Source of the DNA: Puniceibacterium sediminis
GTDB lineage: Bacteria > Pseudomonadota > Alphaproteobacteria > Rhodobacterales > Rhodobacteraceae
Reading direction: 5' to 3'
Assembly (NCBI RefSeq): GCF_900188035.1
Contig: NZ_FZNN01000006.1
Coordinates: 1 to 64,000, forward strand
Length of the DNA stretch: 64,000 bases
A program made the position numbers and the translations under genes. This document shows positions 55,348 through 63,030 of the stretch, piece by piece. A model generated the notes under the pieces. It worked only from the letters and a program-made list of their open reading frames with translations, was not told the DNA's origin and did not search any database. The first letter of the stretch is position 1; each line of letters opens with the position of its first letter.

Positions 55348-56968
55348 CGGGCAACTGGTATCCCTCGAACTGCTTGCGCAGTGTCAGTTTCGATACCTTC
55401 CCGGTCGCGGTCAGCGGCAGTTCCTGGACAAATTCCAACGCGTCGGGCAACTGCCATTTCGCGACCGACTCCAGCAGCAATTCGTGCAGTTCCTCAAGCG
55501 TCGGTTTTTCATCGCCCTTCGGCACCACGATCAAAAGCGGTCGCTCATCCCATTTGGGATGTGCCACGGCAATGACTGCGCAACTGGCCACCTTTGGACA
55601 GGCCATCACGATATTTTCAAGGTCGATCGAACTGATCCATTCGCCGCCTGACTTGATCAGATCCTTGGATCGATCCTGAATGCTCAGGAACCCATGGTCA
55701 TTGATCGTCGCCACATCACCGGTGCCGAACCAGCCCTCTGAATCCAGCGCCTTATCGCTGGCTTCGGGGTTGTTGAAGTACCCCGACACGACGGTATTGC
55801 CACGCACGAACAGTTCACCCATCGCGGTGCCGTCATGTGGCAGCGGCGCGCCCTGTTCGTCGACGATCTTCATCTCGACCCCGAACAGGCGGCGCCCCTG
55901 CAGTGACTTCAGCCGCATCTGTTCGTCCCATGGCAGCGCCTTCATCGGTTCGGACAACTGACCATGAGTGCCGACGGGCGACATCTCGGTCATGCCCCAG
56001 GCGTGGCAGACGTCGATGCCATCTTTCTCGAACCCTTCGATCATGCTGCGTGGCGCGGCGGATCCGCCGACCATCACCTGCTCGAAACCCTTCGGCGGGC
56101 GTCCACGCTTTTCGATCTCGGCGCGCAGGCCCATCCAGACAGTCGGTACCCCCCAGGCAGAGGTCACGCCTTCGGCCTCCATCAGATCATAGAGCGATGC
56201 GCCGTCCAGCTTTGGACCCGGCATCACCAACGTGGCTCCAGCCAGTGGCGCCGCATAGGGCAGCCCCCAGGCATTCACATGGAACAGCGGCACGACCGGC
56301 AGGATCTTTGCGCCTTCCTTCAGGCTCTTGTTCAAAGTGATCGCGACGGTCATGGCGTGCATCACCGTGGAACGATGGGTATAAAGCGCGCCTTTGGGAT
56401 GGCCGGTGGTGCCTGAGGTATAACAAAGCGCCGCCGCCGTCTGTTCATCCAGATGCGGCCAGTCGTAGGTATCTGGCTTGCCCGCCAGAATCTCTTCGTA
56501 GCAAAGCAGGTCCAAGCGACTGTCCGGCATATGCGCCCGATCGGTCAGCACCACGATTTTCAGGTTCCTTGGAAGGTGTTCGCTCAGGGCCTCAATCAGG
56601 GGGACAAAGGTCAGATCGACACAGAGCACCTTATCCTCGGCATGGCCAATGATATAAAGCATCTGTTCGGCGGACAGGCGCGGGTTGATGGTGTGACAGA
56701 CGGCCCCCATACCCGAGACGCCATAGTAGATTTCGAAATGCCGGTAGCCGTTCCATGCCAGCGTCGCCACCCGATCCCCCCGCCCGATCCCCAGCGCGTC
56801 CAGCCCATGCGCCAGTTGCGCGCCACGGGCATAAGCCTCGGCATAGGTTTCGCGGTGAATGTCGCCTTCGGTTCGCACCGACACGATGCCCGCCCCCGGA
56901 TGTGCGCCAGACGCGTACCGCAGGATCTCCATGATCGAAAGCGGCTGGTTCATCATCATTCCGTGCAT
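55337..56968 (-). CDS. medium/long-chain acyl-CoA synthetase (AMP-forming)
   Basis: 543 residues from the ATG at 56968, with AGGGAGGG upstream. ATP motif YTSGTTGHPKGALYTHRS, AWGMTEMSP, GWFGTGDVATINDHGFLSI and catalytic Lys in LPLTATGKVSKL are conserved. It activates a carboxylic acid to its CoA thioester for the downstream enzymes. Roseobacter DmdB (methylmercaptopropionate-CoA ligase) belongs to the same branch, so that activity is possible, but the kinase/ACAD context argues for hydroxy or branched acids. First gene of the operon. Confidence 0.87.
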   Translation of the reverse strand: MHGMMMNQPLSIMEILRYASGAHPGAGIVSVRTEGDIHRETYAEAYARGAQLAHGLDALGIGRGDRVATLAWNGYRHFEIYYGVSGMGAVCHTINPRLSAEQMLYIIGHAEDKVLCVDLTFVPLIEALSEHLPRNLKIVVLTDRAHMPDSRLDLLCYEEILAGKPDTYDWPHLDEQTAAALCYTSGTTGHPKGALYTHRSTVMHAMTVAITLNKSLKEGAKILPVVPLFHVNAWGLPYAAPLAGATLVMPGPKLDGASLYDLMEAEGVTSAWGVPTVWMGLRAEIEKRGRPPKGFEQVMVGGSAAPRSMIEGFEKDGIDVCHAWGMTEMSPVGTHGQLSEPMKALPWDEQMRLKSLQGRRLFGVEMKIVDEQGAPLPHDGTAMGELFVRGNTVVSGYFNNPEASDKALDSEGWFGTGDVATINDHGFLSIQDRSKDLIKSGGEWISSIDLENIVMACPKVASCAVIAVAHPKWDERPLLIVVPKGDEKPTLEELHELLLESVAKWQLPDALEFVQELPLTATGKVSKLTLRKQFEGYQLPDAD

Positions 56969-57075
56969 CTGGCCCTCCCTTGCCTTCTGCTCTAGACCTT
57001 GCCCCACTGTGTGCAATCCAGCGCACCGGACGCAAGCACGATCTTCCGGTGACGTTCCGACGAGAGGCTGACCCC

Positions 57076-58095
57076 ATGACCGACACCCTGACCCGCATCG
57101 CCTTGGCCCGCCGCCCCAAGGGTCTGCCCGAGCCCGAGGATTTTTCGTTCGAAACCTCTGCCCTCCCCGAGGTTTCTGTGGGGAACGTGTTGGTCGCCGT
57201 CACACATCTGTCGCTCGACCCGTACATGCGCGGCCGGATGGACGACGTGAAAAGCTATGCCCCCTCGGTAGAAATCGGCGGCACGATGACCGGACAGGGC
57301 GTGGGGCGGGTCATTGCGTCAAAGGCCGAAGGCTTCACCGAGGGTGACCTTGTGACCGGCATGACCGGCTGGACCAGCCATGCGGTACTTCCAGCGACCG
57401 AACTGCGCAAGCTTGATGACAGCCTGCCGCCTTCGACAGCGCTTGGGGTGTTGGGGATGCCGGGGTTTACCGGCTGGGTCGGACTAAAGGAATTTGGTCG
57501 CCCCAAGGCCGGGCAAACTTTGGTGGTTGGTGCAGCCACAGGGCCGGTCGGTTCAATGGTAGGTCAACTGGCCAAGGCCGCCGGGATGCGCACCGTGGCC
57601 GTTGCCGGTGGGCCAGAGAAGTGCAAGCTGGCGGTCGAGACCTATGGTTTTGACGCTGCCATCGATCATCGCGCCTACGCAGATGCGGGGGCTCTGCGCG
57701 CAGCGCTGGCCGAGGCCGCACCGGATGGGGTCGACATCTACTGGGAAAATGTTGGCGGCAAGCTGCTTGAAGCCGTGATACCGCTGATGAACGTCGGCGG
57801 GCGCATCCCGGTCTGCGGCATGATCGCGTGGTATACGGGGTTGGACGGCGACGGGTCGGACCGGCTGCCCGCACTCTGGCGCTCGGTGCTGGTCAAGCGG
57901 CTGTCGGTAAACGGTATGATTGTCTTTGACCACTGGGGCAGGTTCCCCGAGTTCGTGTCCGAGGTCACGCCGATGGTCGCAAACAAGCACATCGCTTACC
58001 TTGAAGACGTCGCCAAGGGTCTTGAAAACGCTCCCAAGGCCTTCATCTCGATGCTGCAGGGCGGCAATACCGGCAAGCAGATCGTGGCGCTCTGA
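57076..58095 (+). CDS. zinc-free MDR NADP-dependent oxidoreductase
   Basis: 339 residues from the ATG at 57076, divergent from the ligase gene. HLSLDPYMRGRMDDVKSY and the Rossmann motif VVGAATGPVGSMVGQLAKAA, then YWENVGGKLLEAVIPLMN, are typical of the leukotriene B4 12-hydroxydehydrogenase / curcumin reductase type. It saturates alpha,beta-unsaturated ketones or aldehydes with NADPH. The open frame from 56980 overlaps the divergent gene start and is not supported. Confidence 0.9.
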   Translation: MTDTLTRIALARRPKGLPEPEDFSFETSALPEVSVGNVLVAVTHLSLDPYMRGRMDDVKSYAPSVEIGGTMTGQGVGRVIASKAEGFTEGDLVTGMTGWTSHAVLPATELRKLDDSLPPSTALGVLGMPGFTGWVGLKEFGRPKAGQTLVVGAATGPVGSMVGQLAKAAGMRTVAVAGGPEKCKLAVETYGFDAAIDHRAYADAGALRAALAEAAPDGVDIYWENVGGKLLEAVIPLMNVGGRIPVCGMIAWYTGLDGDGSDRLPALWRSVLVKRLSVNGMIVFDHWGRFPEFVSEVTPMVANKHIAYLEDVAKGLENAPKAFISMLQGGNTGKQIVAL

Positions 58096-58191
58096 ACTCC
58101 TTCGGAGATAACCTCAAAACGGTGACGGAGGGTATGCCACCTTAAGGCGATAGACCGCGTCTGATCCGGAGTGATTGCGCCCGCGAGCGCC

Positions 58192-59724
58192 TTACTGAAA
58201 CTCCTCTGCCTCCAGAGTCAGAGTCGGCGCGGTTGAGACCTTCAGGTCTTCGACAGTCAGCGGTCCCGTCGGCTTGGACAGACGGTTGCGCACCACCCAG
58301 ATCAGGCGTTCCTGAGCGCGGGTGATCGCCACATAGGCCAGACGTTTCCACAAAGGCTGACCCGCTTCGACCCGTCCCATGCGCGCGGCAACGAACAGAT
58401 CCGGGGCAAAAACCTGCACCGTATCCCACTGGCTGCCTTGCGCCTTGTGGATCGTCACCGCCGCGCCATGCAGGAACGTGGCCCCCATGCCGGCTGCGAA
58501 GGGGATAAAGGGCTCTTCTTCATCCGGCCTCTCGATCTTCACGATCGAAGCCGCCGACACCTGCGGGTCTTCGGCACCCATCACGTGTAATCTGGAAAAT
58601 CCGGGTTTGCGCCCCGGTCCAAGGTAAATCACCTGCGCACCCTTGATCAGCCCGCGTGCCTCAAGATCCAACCGCTTCTTGCGGTGCTTGAGCGGCAGCT
58701 CCAACCCGTCGCAGATCAGCGGTTCGCCTGCCAGCAGTTCGGTATCCGGCGCGCCGTGCACCGCACGAAAGGCATTGATCAACCGAATGCGTGTATTGTT
58801 GCGCCAGACCAGAACAGGCGAGCGGGCCATCAGGTCCACCTCGACCCGCTGCCCCCAGACCACGCGGTCGTCCTGTTTGGACTTTTCCTCGACCATCCGT
58901 TCAAAATCGGAAAACTGCAAATCCGGATCGGCCAGCGCATGTGCGAGGTCCAGAATAGGGTTGTCTGCCTCTTGCCGGTGGATGCGGTGCAGCTCCATCT
59001 TCTGCTCTGGCTTCATTCCGTCAAAGACCATACCGCCGGGGGCGTTGACGGGGGCCAACTGCGCCGGGTCGCCGAACAGAAGAAGGGTGGGAAAAATTTC
59101 CTGAAGATCTTCAAACTGGCGCTCGTCCAGCATCGACGCTTCGTCGACAAAACCGATGTCCAGCGGCTCTTCGCGCCGTTTCCAGCCGGTGATGAAATCA
59201 GACCCCCGCAGACCCGCAGAGGCCAGAGCCGCCGGAACAGATTTGTGCCCCTGATACGAGTTGAACGCCCGGTCAAGCGCCTCATCGGTCAGTGCTTCGA
59301 TCTCGGGCTTCTCACCATTGCCAGTCAGCCATTCGGCGATGCGTTCGTATTCAGGGTCATAGACCGGAGTATACAGGATACGGTGGATCGTCGTGGCCGG
59401 CACGCCGCGCATACGCAGAACACTCGCGGCCTTGTTTGTGGGGGCCAGAATGGCAAGGGTCCGCTTCTCCCGACGCTTTCGGCTCTCAAAGTCGCCCGAT
59501 ACGATGTCGAGTCCTGCTGACTCCAACGCCTTGTAAAGCTCAGCGAGCAGCAGCGTCTTTCCCGAACCAGCCTTGCCAATCAGGGCCATCGCCTGCGACT
59601 TGCCCTCTTTCGCGGGCAGGACATGTCCCTGGATCAGATCAACACCGGCCTCGCGCAGCAGTTCGGCCACGCGGTCATAGGCTTCGGCCTGATCTTCGGA
59701 AAAGGTAAGGGCTGGCAGGGTCAT
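58192..59724 (-). CDS. RecD-like SF1 ATP-dependent helicase
   Basis: 510 residues. Walker A ALIGKAGSGKTLLL (about 47-60), Walker B DIGFVDEASML, motif III LLFGDPAQLAPV, motif V ATFLHGAAVTIHKAQGSQWD and motif VI AYVAITRAQERLIWV form a complete UvrD_C_2-type RecD/TraA helicase core. The length and lack of a nuclease domain suggest a stand-alone DNA repair or replication helicase common in Rhodobacteraceae. It converges with the MDR gene and ends 37 bp before the luxI stop. Confidence 0.88.
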   Translation of the reverse strand: MTLPALTFSEDQAEAYDRVAELLREAGVDLIQGHVLPAKEGKSQAMALIGKAGSGKTLLLAELYKALESAGLDIVSGDFESRKRREKRTLAILAPTNKAASVLRMRGVPATTIHRILYTPVYDPEYERIAEWLTGNGEKPEIEALTDEALDRAFNSYQGHKSVPAALASAGLRGSDFITGWKRREEPLDIGFVDEASMLDERQFEDLQEIFPTLLLFGDPAQLAPVNAPGGMVFDGMKPEQKMELHRIHRQEADNPILDLAHALADPDLQFSDFERMVEEKSKQDDRVVWGQRVEVDLMARSPVLVWRNNTRIRLINAFRAVHGAPDTELLAGEPLICDGLELPLKHRKKRLDLEARGLIKGAQVIYLGPGRKPGFSRLHVMGAEDPQVSAASIVKIERPDEEEPFIPFAAGMGATFLHGAAVTIHKAQGSQWDTVQVFAPDLFVAARMGRVEAGQPLWKRLAYVAITRAQERLIWVVRNRLSKPTGPLTVEDLKVSTAPTLTLEAEEFQ

Positions 59725-59761
59725 GGCGGGACTCTAGCGCGCCGCCCCACCCGGCGCCAGA

Positions 59762-60400
59762 TCAGGCGGCGCGGTTTTTCCGCAGACGCGGTTCTTGGCC
59801 AAAGGCGTGTTCGAACCACATCCGCGACATGTCGGGCGAAATACCTGCGCGCGCGGCAACACGCGCTTGTGCTTCTGGCGAAAAATTCCAGAGGCCCACA
59901 CTGATCCGGTCACGACCTTCGCCCTGGCTGCCCAGGATGTCCGGCGATGCGCCAATATGGCGATAGATCCGCACCATGCGGGCGTCGAACACGCCAACAA
60001 AGTGCTCTACTCCGAAACCTCGCAGGACCTCTCCGCCTGCCAGCATCAGCGCCGCAGCCGTCCCCGGCGCGGTGTCTCGGGCCAGACAGAAACGGGTGCA
60101 TTCCCAGATAAGCGGGCTCTCGATGCGCACGCCGTCGGTCAGGTGAATAAAGTGGTCGTTGACCATCGTGCGGCCCACGGTCGGCAACAGCCGCATCGAC
60201 CCGCCATGCCCGCCGCAGGGCTTTTCCCAGATGACATAAAGCGGGTTCTGATCATCATAGTCATCCCGCTCCTCACCGGCACGGTCTACGGCAACCTCCC
60301 AGCCAAGACGCTCCTTGAACTGGTCGGCGCGGTCAAGAAACATGCTGCGGGCAAGCTTTGGAAACTGGTGCAGTTGGTTTGCGTAAAGGTAACGGATCAT
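59762..60400 (-). CDS. luxI: acyl-homoserine-lactone synthase (LuxI family)
   Basis: 212 residues. The invariant residues of LuxI proteins are present: R24 and F28 (DRADQF), W34 (GWEV), the Asp cluster 47-50 (DYDD), R70 (GSMRLLPT), E100 and R103 (IWECTRF). It makes an N-acyl-homoserine lactone from SAM and an acyl donor. It follows luxR by 86 bp on the same strand; a dyad in that gap (60464-60482) may be a lux box. The acyl chain length cannot be told. Confidence 0.94.
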   Translation of the reverse strand: MIRYLYANQLHQFPKLARSMFLDRADQFKERLGWEVAVDRAGEERDDYDDQNPLYVIWEKPCGGHGGSMRLLPTVGRTMVNDHFIHLTDGVRIESPLIWECTRFCLARDTAPGTAAALMLAGGEVLRGFGVEHFVGVFDARMVRIYRHIGASPDILGSQGEGRDRISVGLWNFSPEAQARVAARAGISPDMSRMWFEHAFGQEPRLRKNRAA

Positions 60401-60463
60401 GGTGTGGTGCTCCCTCGTTTTGATATGAGAGAGATTGCGACGGTGCGTTTAACGAAATGAAAA

Positions 60464-60482
60464 ACGACCGTACGCTGGCCGT
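60464..60482. promoter_or_regulatory. candidate lux box upstream of luxI
   Basis: ACGACC (60464-60469) and GGCCGT (60477-60482) form an imperfect inverted repeat with one mismatched pair, 19 bp in all, centred about 73 bp before the luxI start. Spacing fits an activator site for the neighbouring LuxR; the sequence is not a textbook lux box. Confidence 0.4.
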
Positions 60483-60486
60483 TGCG

Positions 60487-61233
60487 TCACACCACGATCA
60501 CACCGCGCGCGATCGCCTTTGCCACTGCATGGGTGGTGTTGAGCGCCCCCAGCTTGTGTCGCGCGCTTTCGATATAGACGCGGAGGGTGTTCTCCGAAAT
60601 CGACAGGGTCACGGCAACCTGTGCGCGGCTGTAACCTACCGCAATAAGTGTCATGGCATCAATCTCACGCGGTGAAAGCGCCTGCGCCGCCAATGGTGTT
60701 CGTCCGGGTTCTAGTTCAAGCGCCTTCTGGTTGAAGGCATGTGAGAGGATGATCAGATGCTGCCGGTGAGTTTCGGTGAAGTTTGCCCAATCTTCGTCCG
60801 AGCAATCATTGTTGACTGTAAAAAGGGCAAATTGTCCATTTGGGCCACGGATCGGTATAGAGAATCCCTGGTTGCCTACCCCGTATTCTATCGCTTCCTT
60901 CTGGAACGCGCGGGACGCTTTGCTTGACCAGTCCAGCCGCTTCCAGTCGACCGGGTGAAATTTCTGGTAACATCCTGCGACCACGGGATCGACACGGAGG
61001 TAAGCCTGCTCCACATATCGCGCGACCCACTCGGGTGAATAGGTGCCACAACCATATTGTTGTCCGCTGCTGCTGACCCAGTGATAGACGATGTGGGCTA
61101 CATTATAGTGATCACGCAGCGCGACAGACGCCGTTTGAAGTCCCTCAAGCGCCTCAGCGCATTCCAACTGCTGCAGTATGCCGTCCAGCGACGGCGTCAT
61201 TAGTGCCAATTCCACAGGCCATTCCTTTGGCAT
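60487..61233 (-). CDS. luxR: LuxR-family quorum-sensing regulator
   Basis: 248 residues from the ATG at 61233, or 237 from the ATG at 61200 (MTPSLDGILQQ); no Shine-Dalgarno clearly decides. The autoinducer domain has YSPEWVARYVEQAYLRVDPV (Tyr, Trp and the Asp-Pro pair). The LuxR HTH is LSPREIDAMTLIAVGYSRAQ followed by ISENTLRVYIESARHKLGAL. Both domains are complete, so it should sense the lactone made by LuxI. It overlaps the small upstream gene out of frame, and luxI follows. Confidence 0.9.
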   Translation of the reverse strand: MPKEWPVELALMTPSLDGILQQLECAEALEGLQTASVALRDHYNVAHIVYHWVSSSGQQYGCGTYSPEWVARYVEQAYLRVDPVVAGCYQKFHPVDWKRLDWSSKASRAFQKEAIEYGVGNQGFSIPIRGPNGQFALFTVNNDCSDEDWANFTETHRQHLIILSHAFNQKALELEPGRTPLAAQALSPREIDAMTLIAVGYSRAQVAVTLSISENTLRVYIESARHKLGALNTTHAVAKAIARGVIVV

Positions 61234-61360
61234 GCGACGCGATCTCGATCTGTGCGACCATCTGGGTGTCATCCAGGTGCTCGGCCAAGCTGGCAAAGCC
61301 ATTGGAACGGGCGAAGGTCTTCAGATCGGTCAGAACGTCTATAATCCAGTCGTGTGCCAT
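61154..61360 (-). CDS. small conserved protein upstream of luxR
   Basis: 68 residues from the ATG at 61360 (MAHDWIIDVLTDLKTFARSN, then GFASLAEHLDDTQMVAQIEI). The Asp/Glu-rich helical N-terminal half resembles short proteins found just before luxR in other roseobacters. Its 3' end overlaps the luxR start by 47-80 bp in another frame, suggesting translational coupling. The C-terminal part (GTNDAVAGRHTAAVGMR) runs over luxR and is probably less constrained. Function unknown. Confidence 0.6.
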   Translation of the reverse strand: MAHDWIIDVLTDLKTFARSNGFASLAEHLDDTQMVAQIEIASHAKGMACGIGTNDAVAGRHTAAVGMR

Positions 61361-61516
61361 GTGGAGTCTCGCTTTCAAGTGATTAATGATCAGTTAAACA
61401 AAAGCTAGCACGGACGTTTGGCCGTTAATATTCACGAATTGCACCTCCCCTAAAATGGTGAGGGAGGTGATTTGAACCCCTTGTTATCAAAAGATGCGCG
61501 TCTAGCCGAAGCGAAA

Positions 61517-61548
61517 CCGCCCGCCGAATCGGGGCGATTCGCGGGCGG
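61517..61548 (-). terminator. terminator-like hairpin after ccr
   Basis: CCGCCCGCCGAATC (61517-61530) pairs with GATTCGCGGGCGG (61536-61548) with one bulged base and a short loop, 27 bp past the ccr stop on the minus strand, and followed there by TTTCGCTT. A good intrinsic-terminator candidate for the leftward transcript. Confidence 0.7.
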
Positions 61549-61574
61549 AGTCATATGGATCGTGGCGTGAAATC

Positions 61575-62861
61575 CTACTTGCGCGCTTCCAGAGCGTCCT
61601 CAAGCGTGCGCAAACCGGTCTTCGGCGCCTGCACGAGGACGGCCATGTTGCCGGGCTTGTGTTCGTTGCGCAGCATCTTCATGTGAGCCTGCGGAATCTC
61701 GTCCCAAGGGAATACTTCGGACATGCAGGGATCTAGACGCCGCTCAATCATCAGCTTGTTGGCGGACGAAGCCTGCTTGAGGTTGGCAAAGTGCGAACCC
61801 TGCAACCGCTTCTGGTGCATCCACATGTAACGGACGTCAAATGTGCAGTTAAATCCGCTTGTACCGGCGCAGATTACAACCATGCCACCCTTTTTCACGA
61901 CAAGGGTCGAGACGGGAAAGGTTGCCTCGCCCGGGTGCTCGAACACCATGTCGACGCTGACGCCTTTTCCCAGGATGTCCCAGATCGCCTTGCCGAACTT
62001 GCGCGCCTCTTTCAGCCAATCGTTGTATTCGGGCGTGTTGACCGTGGGCAGTTGGCCCCAGCAGTTGAATTCCTTGCGGTTGATCACGCCTTTGGCGCCC
62101 TGATCCATCACGAACTGACGCTTGCTTTCATCCGAAATCACGCCGATCGCATTGGCGCCCGCAGTGTTGGCCAGCTGGATAGCATAGGATCCAAGACCGC
62201 CAGACGCGCCCCAGACCAGCACGTTCTGGCCCGGCTTCAGTTCATGCGGCTCGTGACCGAACAGCATCCGGTAAGCTGTCGCGAGGGTAAGGGTATAGCA
62301 GGCAGACTCTTCCCATGTCAGGTGCTTGGGCCGCGTCATCAACTGCTGCGCCTGCACGCGGGTGAACTGTGCGAACGATCCATCATGGGTCTCGTAGCCC
62401 CAGATCCGCTGGCTGGGCGAGAACATCGGATCGCCGCCGTTGCACTCCTCGTCGTCGCCATCGTCTTGGTTGCAGTGGATCACGACCTCGTCACCCACCT
62501 TCCAGCGGGTGACTTTTTCGCCCACCTTCCAAACGATGCCCGACGCGTCAGAACCGGCGATGTGATAGGGCTGCTTGTGAACATCGAACGGGCTGATTGG
62601 CACGCCCAGACCGGCCCAAACTCCATTGTAGTTCACGCCGGCCGCCATCACGAGAACCAGTACCTCTTGGCTGTCGATTTCCCAGGTATCGACCACCTCG
62701 ACCTGAAAGCTCTTGTCAGGTTCGCCGTGACGTTCCCGACGGATGGTCCAGGCGTACATTTTCTTGGGCACATACCCCATCGGCGGCATCTCACCCAATT
62801 CGTAAAGATCTTTTTCGGGTGCATCGTAGCTGGCGATGCCGGGGTGCGTGTCCAGAGCCAT
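61575..62861 (-). CDS. ccrA: crotonyl-CoA carboxylase/reductase
   Basis: 428 residues, the length of Ccr. MDR fold with VWGASGGLGSYAIQLANTAG for NADPH, the extended active-site segments IHCNQDDGDDEECNGGDPMF and WGYETHDGSFAQF, and the CO2-pocket region RLQGSHFANLKQASSANKLM with its conserved His. It converts crotonyl-CoA, CO2 and NADPH to ethylmalonyl-CoA, the key step of the ethylmalonyl-CoA pathway for acetate assimilation. Start GGAGGCCCC upstream region fits. Mcd of the same pathway is 20 kb away; the mutase, meaC and mcl are not in this window. Confidence 0.96.
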   Translation of the reverse strand: MALDTHPGIASYDAPEKDLYELGEMPPMGYVPKKMYAWTIRRERHGEPDKSFQVEVVDTWEIDSQEVLVLVMAAGVNYNGVWAGLGVPISPFDVHKQPYHIAGSDASGIVWKVGEKVTRWKVGDEVVIHCNQDDGDDEECNGGDPMFSPSQRIWGYETHDGSFAQFTRVQAQQLMTRPKHLTWEESACYTLTLATAYRMLFGHEPHELKPGQNVLVWGASGGLGSYAIQLANTAGANAIGVISDESKRQFVMDQGAKGVINRKEFNCWGQLPTVNTPEYNDWLKEARKFGKAIWDILGKGVSVDMVFEHPGEATFPVSTLVVKKGGMVVICAGTSGFNCTFDVRYMWMHQKRLQGSHFANLKQASSANKLMIERRLDPCMSEVFPWDEIPQAHMKMLRNEHKPGNMAVLVQAPKTGLRTLEDALEARK

Positions 62862-63030
62862 CTGGGGCCTCCATCCTGTTGTTAACTAATATCAGCATGC
62901 CGCAGCGCAGAATCGCGACATTTTCACCGGAAGTACCGCCCGACACGCAACATTGCAACAACATTAAGAATGTTTTTGTAACTTTATGACCGAGCAACCG
63001 CAGCATTTTGACTCCACCCGCAGTAATCCA

